Assembly: GCF_019226825.1 (NCBI RefSeq)
Contig: NZ_CP076642.1
Span: 62,001-126,000, forward strand
Origin: Vibrio ostreae
GTDB taxonomy: Bacteria > Pseudomonadota > Gammaproteobacteria > Enterobacterales > Vibrionaceae
Reading direction: 5' to 3'
Length of the DNA stretch: 64,000 nt
Positions 34,752 through 43,659 of the stretch are shown one piece after another (the first letter of the stretch is position 1; every line of letters begins with the position of its first letter). The notes under the pieces were generated by a model. It was not told the origin of the DNA and did no database searches. It saw only the letters and a program-made list of their open reading frames with translations. The translations under genes and the position numbers were made by a program.

Positions 34752-35690
34752 GTGAAAAAATTATTGCTCGTTTTTGTAATTGTGAGCCTGTCTTCACTGT
34801 TTGTGGGGGTGGGCAATTTGTCGTTTGTAGGCCTGCTAAGCGGTGATGCCGAAAGCTGGAATCTGCTTGTTACCAGCCGTGTACCGCGTTTGCTGGCGGT
34901 GTTACTGGCCGGAGGCGGACTAAGTATCGCCGGCCTGATAATGCAGCAGGTCAGTCAGAACCGATTTGCTGCGCCTTCCACTTCCGGCACCATCGAATGT
35001 GCCATGCTGGGGTACGTCTTAAGTCTGGTGATATTTGGTGATGGCAACAACCTTTGGTTGATCTTTGCTGTCGCGATGGCCGGAACCCTGGTGTTCGTGC
35101 AGTTTATTCAGCGCATTCAGTTTAAAAATGCCATTTTTGTCCCTTTGGTCGGCATCATTTTTGGTAATGTGGTCAGCTCTGCTGCGACCTTTATTGCCTA
35201 CAAATTCGATGCGATTCAAAACCTCTCCGGCTGGGCAGTCGCGAACTTCGCCAACTTGTTGAAAGGCAATTACGAACTGCTGTATATCGCGGTTCCGGTC
35301 GCGATTTTCAGCTATCTGTATGCCGCACGTATTTCTGCGGTCGGTATGGGCAAAGATTTTGCGGTTAACCTCGGCCTTAACTATCAGCAGGTTCTCATCA
35401 TTGGTGTCTGTCTGGTTTCGGTGATGTCGGCGACTGTCGTAATGATTGTCGGAGAGTTGCCGTTCCTGGGGCTGATTGTGCCGAACATCGTCAGTTATTA
35501 CTATGGCGACAATTTGCGTCTCAACATTCCTCGCACCGCTATTTTTGGTGCCTTGCTGGTACTGCTGTGTGATTTGTTAGGGCGTGTGATCATTTTCCCT
35601 TATGAAGTGCCTATTTCTATGATCATCAGTATTTTTGGTGGTTTTGCATTTATCGCTCTTATCCTGCGAGGTCAGCGTCATGCAGGATAA
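34752..35690 (+). CDS. vctD: Siderophore ABC transporter permease (VctD-like)
   Basis: About 312 aa if translation begins at the GTG at 34752 (VKKLLLVFVI), just after the stem-loop; an upstream GTG at 34710 lies inside that hairpin and is less likely. It is a FecCD-family inner-membrane subunit with about nine or ten helices. The ATPase-coupling region is GMGKDFAVNLGLNYQQV, and the family signature GELPFLGLIVPNIVSYYYGDN follows. Its end overlaps the next gene by 11 bp, so the two permease subunits are made together. Confidence 0.85.
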   Translation: MKKLLLVFVIVSLSSLFVGVGNLSFVGLLSGDAESWNLLVTSRVPRLLAVLLAGGGLSIAGLIMQQVSQNRFAAPSTSGTIECAMLGYVLSLVIFGDGNNLWLIFAVAMAGTLVFVQFIQRIQFKNAIFVPLVGIIFGNVVSSAATFIAYKFDAIQNLSGWAVANFANLLKGNYELLYIAVPVAIFSYLYAARISAVGMGKDFAVNLGLNYQQVLIIGVCLVSVMSATVVMIVGELPFLGLIVPNIVSYYYGDNLRLNIPRTAIFGALLVLLCDLLGRVIIFPYEVPISMIISIFGGFAFIALILRGQRHAG

Positions 35691-36630
35691 AACCAAACTG
35701 ACGGCGATGATTGCCCTTGCCGTCGTATTTGCTGCATTATTCATTGGTGTCGGATTAACCGCCGATAATTATGAGTATTTCCTGTCGCGCCGTGTGCCGA
35801 AAGTGTTAGCTATTGTGCTGGCCGGCATCGCAATCGCACAGTCTTCATTGGCGTTTCAGACCATCACCCACAACCGTATTCTTACCCCGAGTATCATGGG
35901 TTTTGATTCCCTGTACTTGTTTGTACAGGTGGCGATTGTGGCACTGTTTGGTGGGTTGAGCAGCTTCGCTATTAATGCTTATCTGAATTTTTCACTTTCT
36001 GTTGCGGCGATGATGGGGTTCTCGGCCCTGTTATTTACTTTTTATTTCAGTAAAGAGAAACGTAACCTGATGGCGCTATTGTTGATGGGGGTGATTTTTG
36101 GTCAGCTGTTCTCGAATATTGCATCGTTTTTGATCATGCTGATGGATCCGAATGACTTTGCGTCCGTTCAGGCCAATATGTTTGCCAGCTTTAACAATGT
36201 AAAAGTGAGCCTGGTATATCTGGCAACGCCGTTGCTGTTAGGCATAGCCTTGTTATTGTTCCGAATGCACCGCGTGCTGGATGTGTTCTGGCTCGATAAT
36301 GATAATGCAGTCAGCCTTGGGGTAGACGTTCGCAAAACTACCCGCCAGGTCCTGCTGCTGAGCGCGGTTCTGATTTCAATTTCCACCGCGTTGGTGGGGC
36401 CAATTATGTTCTTCGGTATCCTGGTGACGAACCTGACCCGGGAATGGTTTAAATCTTACCAGCATCGTGTGCTGTTGATTGCCTGTTCTGCCATGTCTGT
36501 TCTGGCTCTTTTGGCCGGGCAGTGGATGGTGGAAAAAGTGTTCCATTTCGGGACCACACTAAGTGTCATCATTAACTTCGTTGGCGGCATTTATTTCCTT
36601 TCTCTTCTGATTCGTAACAAAGTGGTTTAG
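35680..36630 (+). CDS. vctG: Siderophore ABC transporter permease (VctG-like)
   Basis: This 316-aa FecCD-family permease pairs with the preceding gene product. The ATG at 35680 follows GAGGTCAGC and overlaps the end of vctD. Helices run through the whole protein. The coupling region is DNDNAVSLGVDVRKTTRQVLLL, followed by GPIMFFGILVTNLTREWFKS. The two bp between its stop and vctC indicate a single operon. Confidence 0.85.
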   Translation: MQDKTKLTAMIALAVVFAALFIGVGLTADNYEYFLSRRVPKVLAIVLAGIAIAQSSLAFQTITHNRILTPSIMGFDSLYLFVQVAIVALFGGLSSFAINAYLNFSLSVAAMMGFSALLFTFYFSKEKRNLMALLLMGVIFGQLFSNIASFLIMLMDPNDFASVQANMFASFNNVKVSLVYLATPLLLGIALLLFRMHRVLDVFWLDNDNAVSLGVDVRKTTRQVLLLSAVLISISTALVGPIMFFGILVTNLTREWFKSYQHRVLLIACSAMSVLALLAGQWMVEKVFHFGTTLSVIINFVGGIYFLSLLIRNKVV

Positions 36631-36632
36631 CT

Positions 36633-37394
36633 ATGATTCTACTCGATAAACTGACGAAAAAATTCGGCCAACATGCAGTGGTAAAAGAGGCCAGTGCGGA
36701 GTTCGAGAAAGGTAAAGTCACCTCAATCATCGGCCCGAATGGGGCAGGTAAGAGTACCTTGCTGTCGATGGCCAGCCGCCTGGTCAATCGTGATGCCGGT
36801 AAAGTGTGGATCGATAGTAAAGAACTGGTGGACTGGGATACCAAAGCCCTGGCGAGAAAACTGTCGGTGTTGCGTCAGGCGAACAGCTTAACCATGCGTT
36901 TTACAGTGCGTGAGCTGGTGGCCTTCGGGCGTTTCCCATACTCGCAGGGCAAACTGGATGCGAACGATCAGCAGTTGATCGACCAGTCGATCAACTACCT
37001 TGATTTGAGCACGATTCAGCACAAGTATCTGGATGAACTGAGTGGTGGTCAACGCCAGCTTGCGTTTATTGCCATGGTGATTGCGCAGGATACCGACTAC
37101 ATCTTCCTCGATGAGCCGCTCAACAACCTGGACATCAAGCATTCGCTGCAGATCATGGCAACAATTCAGCGTCTGGCCCATGAGCTGAATAAAGCCGTGG
37201 TGGTTGTTATTCACGACATCAACTTTGCTTCCTGTTATTCGGATTACATCATTGCACTGAAGAAAGGCGAAGTGGTTGCAACGGGTAGTGTGGAGTCTGT
37301 TATTCAGGAAAGTGTGCTGAGTGAAATCTACGAAACCCCATTCCGGGTGCTGGAGATCGAAGGCAAGCGCATGTGCTTGTATCACACTCACTAA
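36633..37394 (+). CDS. vctC: Siderophore ABC transporter ATP-binding protein (VctC-like)
   Basis: This 253-aa cytoplasmic ATPase powers import. Walker A is GPNGAGKST (about residues 34-42), the Q-loop is in VLRQANSL, the signature LSGGQRQ is near 135, Walker B is YIFLDEPLNNLD near 155, and the H-loop is in VVIHDINFA. It begins 2 bp after the vctG stop and ends the operon. The outer-membrane receptor and its AraC regulator, which sit nearby in V. cholerae, are not in this window. Confidence 0.88.
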   Translation: MILLDKLTKKFGQHAVVKEASAEFEKGKVTSIIGPNGAGKSTLLSMASRLVNRDAGKVWIDSKELVDWDTKALARKLSVLRQANSLTMRFTVRELVAFGRFPYSQGKLDANDQQLIDQSINYLDLSTIQHKYLDELSGGQRQLAFIAMVIAQDTDYIFLDEPLNNLDIKHSLQIMATIQRLAHELNKAVVVVIHDINFASCYSDYIIALKKGEVVATGSVESVIQESVLSEIYETPFRVLEIEGKRMCLYHTH

Positions 37395-37600
37395 GCATGA
37401 TGACAGAGGCACAAGGCGGTGATTTTTCGCAACCGATTCTATGCCGACATTTTCAATCGAAAAGCCAGTGGTTCTGCCACAGGCTTTTTTTCGTTCTGAT
37501 GATCCATTTTACGCGTTACTGGTCGGGCAAGACACGCTCCATTAAGAAATGCAGTTAAAAAATAGTGACATATGGAAATATTTCTACACTCGAAAAAAAT
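37395..37600. other. Upstream region of acetate kinase, distal part
   Basis: No gene is seen. A GCCAGTGGTTCTGCCACAGGC palindrome-like hairpin with a TTTTTTT tract lies near 37464-37492 and may terminate the vct operon. Confidence 0.4.
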
Positions 37601-37626
37601 ATTTTGTTGTCAAAGATCAACAAAAT
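37601..37626. promoter_or_regulatory. Palindromic FNR-like site upstream of ackA
   Basis: ATTTTGTTG and CAACAAAAT form a 9-bp inverted repeat with 8 bp between. Within it, TTGTCAAAGATCAA (37607-37620) matches the FNR consensus at 8 of 10 fixed positions. It lies about 120-150 bp before the start codon. Confidence 0.5.
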
Positions 37627-37748
37627 TTCGTTTTCATCACACAAAAAACTAAAACAAAGTTGAAAGATTCAAAAATTATTGAATAATAGGGCCAGCAAAC
37701 GGAGAAGCTCAGGCTTCGCAAATTTAGTCGGAAACAGGATACATCCCC

Positions 37749-38939
37749 ATGTCGAACTCGTACGTGCTGGTTATCAACTCAGGCAGCTCCTCACTTAAAT
37801 TCGCGGTCATTGATTCACAATCGGGTGACGCCCTGGTCTCAGGTCTTGGTGAATGTTTTGGTTTGCCAGAAGCTGAAATCAGCTGGAAATACCAAGGTGA
37901 GAAAACCGTCGAAGCGATCCCGGCAGGAGGCAATCATCACCAGTATGCGGTCAATCGGGTGGTAAGCTTGCTGGAGACCTTGGGGCTGACTTCTCAGTTT
38001 GTCGCTGTGGGTCATCGTATCGTGGCTGGTGGCGAAACCTTTAAAGGTACGGTCAAAGTGGATGAAGCGGTGATAGAAGAAGTTGAACGCCTGGCTGAAC
38101 TGGCTCCGCTGCATAACAAAGCCAATGCAACCGGTATGCGCGCTGCAATGGCTGCGTTCCCAAACCTGCCACAGTTCGCTGTTTTTGATACCGCCTTCCA
38201 CCAAACCATGCCACCTAAAGCCTTTATCTACGGCCTTCCTTACGAGTTATATGAAGAACAGAAAGTTCGCCGCTACGGTGCCCACGGTACCAGCCACTAT
38301 TACGTTAGCCGTGAAGCGGCCAAGATGCTGGATAAGCCGGTAGAGCAGAGTAACTTCATCACGGTTCACCTGGGTAACGGTGCGTCGGTCACTGCCATTA
38401 AGAATGGTGAGTGCGTTGATACCAGTATGGGTCTGACTCCGCTGGCTGGTTTGATGATGGGAACCCGTTGTGGTGATATCGACCCAAGCGTGATCGAATT
38501 CCTGTTCCGCAAAGGCTGGCAGCAAGACGAGCTGTTTGACATGCTCAACAAGAAATCAGGTTTCCTTGGCGTCTCCGGTGTGACCAGCGACGCGCGTGGT
38601 GTGCTGGAAGCGATGGAAAAGGGCAATCCGCGTGCCCGTCTGGCATTTGAGATCTTTACCTACCGGGTCGCGAAATACATTGGTTCGTACATGGTGGCGA
38701 TTGGTGAAGAAGTCGATGCGATTGTGTTTACTGGTGGTATCGGTGAAAACTCACTGCCAATTCGCAGCGAGATTCTTAACTACCTGAAAGTGTTTGGCTA
38801 TCAAGAAGATGCCAAAGCGAATGCTGACGCTCGTTTCGGTCAGTCTGGCGTGATTACCGCCAAAGACTCCAAACTGGCGGTTGTGATTCCGACTAACGAA
38901 GAATTTGTGATTGCCCAGCAGTCAGTGGCCATGCTGTAA
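37749..38939 (+). CDS. ackA: Acetate kinase
   Basis: This 396-aa enzyme converts acetyl phosphate and ADP to acetate and ATP in the cytoplasm. It has the ASKHA fold: the N-terminal signature VLVINSGSSSLKFAVI, the middle motif HRIVAGGETF, AVFDTAFHQTMP with the catalytic aspartate, HLGNGASVTAI, and FTGGIGENS near residue 327. Vibrios usually carry the main ackA-pta on chromosome I. This copy, next to a vct-like operon and without pta, corresponds in position to the second acetate kinase of V. cholerae chromosome II. The FNR-like site upstream suggests use when oxygen is low. Confidence 0.96.
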   Translation: MSNSYVLVINSGSSSLKFAVIDSQSGDALVSGLGECFGLPEAEISWKYQGEKTVEAIPAGGNHHQYAVNRVVSLLETLGLTSQFVAVGHRIVAGGETFKGTVKVDEAVIEEVERLAELAPLHNKANATGMRAAMAAFPNLPQFAVFDTAFHQTMPPKAFIYGLPYELYEEQKVRRYGAHGTSHYYVSREAAKMLDKPVEQSNFITVHLGNGASVTAIKNGECVDTSMGLTPLAGLMMGTRCGDIDPSVIEFLFRKGWQQDELFDMLNKKSGFLGVSGVTSDARGVLEAMEKGNPRARLAFEIFTYRVAKYIGSYMVAIGEEVDAIVFTGGIGENSLPIRSEILNYLKVFGYQEDAKANADARFGQSGVITAKDSKLAVVIPTNEEFVIAQQSVAML

Positions 38940-38966
38940 GCGTATGCGCTGATTGGTAAACAGATA

Positions 38967-38998
38967 CGAAAAAGCGAACCTCAGGGTTCGCTTTTTCG
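38967..38998 (+). terminator. Rho-independent terminator after ackA
   Basis: A perfect 14-bp stem (CGAAAAAGCGAACC and its complement) closes a TCAG loop and contains its own A- and T-tracts. Confidence 0.95.
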
Positions 38999-40002
38999 CT
39001 GTTAAATTTAAAGTTTATCCCTGTTACACCGACTGACTATCGGTGTGCTTTATCCAACGACTGCTCCGCACGGCCCGGATTCCTGCTACCCACTGGCAGT
39101 TCGAGTTTTTGTGTTATTCCAGCCCGGGCCAGCGCACCCACAGGTCCAATACCGGACAGTTGCCGCGCAACCATATAGGTTGGTTTGATAATCGCATGCA
39201 CCCTGTGAAAGTGGGTTGTGTTCATGAAAAGATCGGCAGTTACGCAAGCGGGTTACTCTCACGATGTGAATCGGGCTGAGACTTGATGTGATATCAGAAG
39301 GCACTATCATTTGCCGGATCTGACGCTTAGTTCCAATTTGCTCTCACAGCGTGTTTCACGAACACGTGGACGGTTGTAATTAATAGTGATCTTTATTCCA
39401 AATTAAAATTTGAATGCAGCAGATATGCAGTTGCTCAGTGATGATGAAAATGCTATTTCAATGATGACTGTTAATAAAATATGTTCAGATTAATATTATT
39501 AAACTAGTTGAAAATATTGATATTGTTAGCTTTAGTCAGGCTTATTAATTGTTATCATAATGTTAATATTCCGCATTTTTTGGTTTGACCAAAAATTAAC
39601 CAAAATTTCCTTGAGTTATAAATATATTTATTGATAGCATTATCATCGTTAAAGGATAACCCAATATGTTTAAGTAAGCATATTGGGTCTTTTTAATCCT
39701 GGATTTTATTAGTCTGAACATCATATTTTTAAGTATGCCACCATCTGTATAAAAATAGGTGTGGGATGAGTTTGTCTAAATGATCGCAAGTAATATTATT
39801 TTTTCGTAACTGACTGAAAATTAATATTATAACTTTATCCTCTTTCCCTGCGAGGAGGGGGGTTGTATTGCGGAAATTTTGGCTAACAACATAAAAGTTA
39901 TATTTGCAATTTATTGTATATAAACATTTATCCGCTACTTATTTTAAGCGTAAATATATGTTCGGCAAGTTTATGTTATTTCACATGATAACTTCTTAAG
40001 TA
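38999..40002. other. About 1 kb AT-rich region without a protein gene
   Basis: The first 300 bases have GC-balanced chance open frames on both strands. From about 39360 the stretch is very AT-rich. It holds an isolated terminator-like hairpin at 39659-39695 and the presumed promoter of the protease gene near its end. No tRNA or known RNA gene was recognised. Confidence 0.5.
39659..39695 (+). terminator. Isolated terminator hairpin (no gene directly upstream)
   Basis: ACCCAATATG pairs perfectly with CATATTGGGT around a 10-base loop and is followed by CTTTTTAA. The nearest upstream gene ends 720 bp before and has its own terminator, so this could end a small RNA. Confidence 0.6.
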
Positions 40003-41898
40003 ATGAATATTTTAAAAATTATTACTCGTGAGTCTGAGGGGAAGACGTTGAATTCTATTAACTCTGTTGTGCCATTTAGGGTAGGGAAAAGCTTGCTTAA
40101 TCATTTGCATGCTATTGGGTTGCTATTGCTCAGCATCATGACCATGGTTCCATTCTCGGCACATTCAGCAATAAATATTTCGACTACGGGTCAGCAAAAT
40201 ACCTTGGTTCTGATGGTGAATTTTCAGGAAAATCCTGACGAAAAACCACTGACACTTGCCGAGGCGGATGATCTGGTATTTGGTCAGGTTGATCAGTTCT
40301 ATCGTGAGAACTCTTTTGGCCAAACCTGGTTGTCCGGTCAGGTTGCGGGTTGGTTCACACTGCCTTTGTCCAACCAGGTGTGTGATTTGAACGCGGTACA
40401 GGACGAAGCGGATAAACAGGCTGCCAATTCTGGCATCGATATAGGTAATTATGACCGTATCGTGTATCTGATGACCACGGCAGCGTGTGGTGTTGCCGGC
40501 TCTGCCACGATGGACGGTGTCCCAACCCGCGCGTTTATTAACGGTGTACTGACAGCGACCAACATTGCTCACGAACTGGGTCATAACTTCGGATTGTATC
40601 ATTCGCGTGCTCTGGACTGTGGTGATGAAACATTGGGCAGCAGCTGTACAATCAATGAGTATGGCGATACCTACGATGTGATGGGTAATCCGGACATTGG
40701 TTATTTCAACACCTTCCAGAAAGAACAGCTGGGATGGCTGAACGGTGCGCATGCCGCACGAACTTTAGAAGTGACGCAAAGCGGAACTTACTCGATCTCC
40801 AATTATGAAAGCGTAGACACTCAACCGGTTACTATCAAAATCCCACGAGGCACCGATGCGTCGACTGGGGCAATGAAATGGTTCTATATCGAATACCGTC
40901 AGTCTGTCGGCTTCGATGATTTCCTTGCTGACCGCTCATATCGCTTTTACCGTGGTGATGTGACGGATGGCATTGTGGTTCGTGCTGCCACCGATGGCGA
41001 TGGCCGCAGCAGTAATCTGCTTCACTTTAAAACTGATTCACAGTTTCACCAGGCATATGGACGTAATGACTGGTTCGATCCGGCGATGCCGGTTGGTGAC
41101 AGCTATACCGATCCAGATTCGGGTGTAACGTTCAGCCTCATCAGTGCCGCAAACGGTATCGCAGAGGTGAGCGTTAATTTCGGAGATTCAGGGCAGGGTA
41201 ATGTTTCGCCCCAAAGCTGTAGTACGAGCGCTCCACAAATCAGTGCGACTGCCATGAGCGATAATGCGGGAGCAGCCGGAGAGCAAGTGCAGTATTTAGT
41301 TACGGTCACCAACCATGACAGTACGGACTGTGAGACGGAGTCGTTTAATGTCAGTACGGCTGTACCAATCGGTTGGCAGGCGAGCAGTGAACAGGTGACT
41401 TTGGCTCCTGCGGAGTCTGGTCAGGTCGTTATCTCCGTGGTGTCGTCGGACAGTGCGGCGGCGAACAACTATACGCTGACTGTCTCAACTAAGCACAGTT
41501 CACAAACCCAGACAGAAGCAACGACCACAGTGAATTATACTGTTGTGGCGGATAACGGCTCAGCAGGCACAGCCCCGGTTGCAGTTAATGATTCGGTTTC
41601 TCTAGCGAATACAGATTCTGTGGTGATTGATGTGTTAGCGAACGATGTGATTGAAGACACTTCTGCAGTCACTCTTACCTCGTTCACTCAGCCAAGCAAA
41701 GGCACCGTACAATTACTGGCTGATGGTAGCCTGAAATATACGCCGCATAAGAGCTTTAAATCGAGCGACAGCTTTAGATATACCATAAGTAATGGTGTTG
41801 GTAGTTCAAGCGCGGTGGTGTCGATTGCCCTGCAGACGTCTGCAGATCCTGATACTTCGGGCGGAACGACTAAGCCTGGCAAAGGGCGTAACAAATAA
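40003..41898 (+). CDS. Secreted zinc metalloprotease of the metzincin type (M11/gametolysin-like)
   Basis: This 631-aa protein has a long N-terminal region with a hydrophobic export segment at about residues 33-56 (cut near HSA-IN). A protease domain follows. The metzincin zinc motif HELGHNFGLYH is at 190-200 (HExxHxxGxxH) and the Met-turn YDVMGN at 224-229. This is typical of the M11-like family of marine bacteria. After about 400 come an Ig/NEW3-like domain with paired cysteines (CSTS, DCETE) and a cadherin-like repeat (PVAVNDSVSLANTDSVVIDVLANDV). A lysine/glycine tail ends the protein. It probably degrades extracellular protein or glycoprotein. The substrate is unknown. Confidence 0.88.
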   Translation: MNILKIITRESEGKTLNSINSVVPFRVGKSLLNHLHAIGLLLLSIMTMVPFSAHSAINISTTGQQNTLVLMVNFQENPDEKPLTLAEADDLVFGQVDQFYRENSFGQTWLSGQVAGWFTLPLSNQVCDLNAVQDEADKQAANSGIDIGNYDRIVYLMTTAACGVAGSATMDGVPTRAFINGVLTATNIAHELGHNFGLYHSRALDCGDETLGSSCTINEYGDTYDVMGNPDIGYFNTFQKEQLGWLNGAHAARTLEVTQSGTYSISNYESVDTQPVTIKIPRGTDASTGAMKWFYIEYRQSVGFDDFLADRSYRFYRGDVTDGIVVRAATDGDGRSSNLLHFKTDSQFHQAYGRNDWFDPAMPVGDSYTDPDSGVTFSLISAANGIAEVSVNFGDSGQGNVSPQSCSTSAPQISATAMSDNAGAAGEQVQYLVTVTNHDSTDCETESFNVSTAVPIGWQASSEQVTLAPAESGQVVISVVSSDSAAANNYTLTVSTKHSSQTQTEATTTVNYTVVADNGSAGTAPVAVNDSVSLANTDSVVIDVLANDVIEDTSAVTLTSFTQPSKGTVQLLADGSLKYTPHKSFKSSDSFRYTISNGVGSSSAVVSIALQTSADPDTSGGTTKPGKGRNK

Positions 41899-41902
41899 TG
41901 AC

Positions 41903-41932
41903 AATACCCGGCACTGATGCCGGGTATTTTTT
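41903..41932 (+). terminator. Rho-independent terminator between convergent genes
   Basis: AATACCCGGCA pairs with TGCCGGGTATT around a CTGA loop, then T residues. It lies between the protease gene and the DUF11-type gene. Confidence 0.93.
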
Positions 41933-41952
41933 CAGGTGTCTAATGTCATTGA

Positions 41953-43260
41953 TTAAAACTGCACTACGTCGACCGGACATTGCTCCAGGTCAGCACAAGC
42001 TGGGCATAAGGTGCAACTTGCATCTGCAGGAACGGCTTCAACAATACCACCAAATGCGGTAACACCTAACGCATTTACTTCATCGGTAAAGGCACGCACA
42101 GCTTCACCCGCTAATGGCAGACCTTCACCTTCCTCAGGAACAGGTTCATAACTACCACTATAGTCGGCACAATCGCCATCGGTGCCTTGTGGGTACAGGG
42201 TGCCAATGTCGTGTGGTTCAGGGTCTTTATTGTCCTGAACGATGACGCCATTAATGGTGACGTCAGAGGTATTACATACGCTACCGCTATAGTGCACTTT
42301 CAGGCCGTACTCATTCATGCCAGTTTCTGCAAAACGATTGACCACGTAGACATCACAGTCTTTTTGCAGTGACAGTGTGCCTGGGATGTTTTGCGAAGGG
42401 CAGTCGAATGAATCATCATCGGTAACGGATGGGGTGCCACCACTGACCAGTGCGGCTGTGACCATGGCTTCATTAAGAATACCGTTTTGGCCGACCGTAA
42501 AGGAGCCATTGAACTCTTTTGAATCCCCGACGTCCAGCATACCCCAAGGGTAGACATGAGAGTTACCGGACAGGTCGACATTTTCTGCCGTTGTATCGGT
42601 GGCTGTAATATCATACAAAGGTAACTGGCCGGTGTTCTCTACCAGCAATGTGTAGTTGTAACGCAGGGTGTCACCGCCTTCTAAACCACCATAGGTACAA
42701 GTTTTAGTGATTTTGATTTCTGGTGCGCCAGGAGTGTAACAAAAAGAGATATGGCTTAGACCAGCGTATCGACCATTTTTGCCAACCGGAGCGTGTAAGC
42801 CTGTGTCTGAGCTAACCAGCAAACCATCGGCATAGTATTCATAGAGGTTACCGCCAGGGCCACCTTTAACAAATACGCTGTGCATGATGATGCTGCTGTC
42901 ACCCTGATCCCAAGAGAAGGTTTTGGCCCCCTCTTGAACTTCGATCATGACTGTCAGGTCGCCATCGCTGTAAGTCCCGTCAGCGACCGGTTCAACTTTG
43001 AGCTCTTGCACGTCGGGAATGCCTAACAGATCAGAACAGGTAGGGTTACCGTCCACCTCCATAGGTTGTACTCCCTGGCCGGATGCATCACCGGCCGCGC
43101 TCTGAGCTGTTTGAAAACCCACAGCCGCGCACGCAATCAGCAGCCACGCCAGCCATTTAATAACTTTGCGGGCCTCCCAATCTTGGAGTGGGTTGAGCTC
43201 GGATAAAGCGGCGCAGTGCGAACCTATACTGTGCCACCATGTTTTTGGTGTCGCTTTCAT
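41953..43260 (-). CDS. Secreted DUF11-type surface protein
   Basis: I chose the ATG at 43260, which follows a strong GGAGG ribosome site; this gives 435 aa. A hydrophobic export segment lies at about residues 34-55 (WLAWLLIACAAVGFQTAQSA). The mature protein has a beta-rich first domain (SVFVKGGPGGNLYEYY, then SHISFCY) and a DUF11-like repeat (APEIKITKTCTYGGLEGGDTLRYNYTLLVENTGQLPLYDITATDTT). A second such repeat (LSLQKDCDVYV) and a cysteine-rich tail (CTLCPACADLEQCP) follow. Such proteins sit on the cell surface or are released. No enzyme motif is seen. It is convergent with the protease gene, so a functional link is only a guess. Confidence 0.8.
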   Translation of the reverse strand: MKATPKTWWHSIGSHCAALSELNPLQDWEARKVIKWLAWLLIACAAVGFQTAQSAAGDASGQGVQPMEVDGNPTCSDLLGIPDVQELKVEPVADGTYSDGDLTVMIEVQEGAKTFSWDQGDSSIIMHSVFVKGGPGGNLYEYYADGLLVSSDTGLHAPVGKNGRYAGLSHISFCYTPGAPEIKITKTCTYGGLEGGDTLRYNYTLLVENTGQLPLYDITATDTTAENVDLSGNSHVYPWGMLDVGDSKEFNGSFTVGQNGILNEAMVTAALVSGGTPSVTDDDSFDCPSQNIPGTLSLQKDCDVYVVNRFAETGMNEYGLKVHYSGSVCNTSDVTINGVIVQDNKDPEPHDIGTLYPQGTDGDCADYSGSYEPVPEEGEGLPLAGEAVRAFTDEVNALGVTAFGGIVEAVPADASCTLCPACADLEQCPVDVVQF

Positions 43261-43422
43261 AAAACCTCCGCCGGGTACAGGAATCTGTTTTATTTCCCGT
43301 ACAACCGTCATGTTTGTTCTTACAAAAATCGAGTTGGTGTTGCACCGGGTCAGAAAGCATAGAGTGGGCCAATAGGTATCATTCTGAATTTTATGGTTTT
43401 TATAGTTAAGATTTTACTAATG

Positions 43423-43522
43423 TGAACACTTGTTGTGTGCCATTCAACAGGCTCAGAATGAGGAGAGTCGGTTAAGTGTCTGAAAAATTAGCGTAAAGCA
43501 GGCTGGGTTACACAAGTGTTCA
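43423..43522. promoter_or_regulatory. Widely spaced 11-bp inverted repeat in a divergent promoter region
   Basis: TGAACACTTGT (43423-43433) and ACAAGTGTTCA (43512-43522) are perfect inverted copies 78 bp apart, lying between a minus-strand gene and an AraC regulator gene. They could be operator half-sites for a looping regulator. The rest of 43261-43659 shows no gene. Confidence 0.45.
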
Positions 43523-43659
43523 TACTTTACACCTTGTATTGAACAGTCAGTGTGTGGCGATTATCAGGCTGGCGATAAACTTCGCAATTTTATTCTATTC
43601 TTCCGCTGGCGGAGTTTTTATACTGAATCCCTACAGTAACGCGAGTGATTAGCAGCATC

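Noticed and set aside
39037..39310. Three overlapping open frames after ackA
   Set aside because: Short, on both strands, with no start signals.
39585..39622. Sigma-70 promoter (TTGACC and TATAAA) for a small RNA
   Set aside because: The spacing is about 26 bp, too long for a normal promoter.
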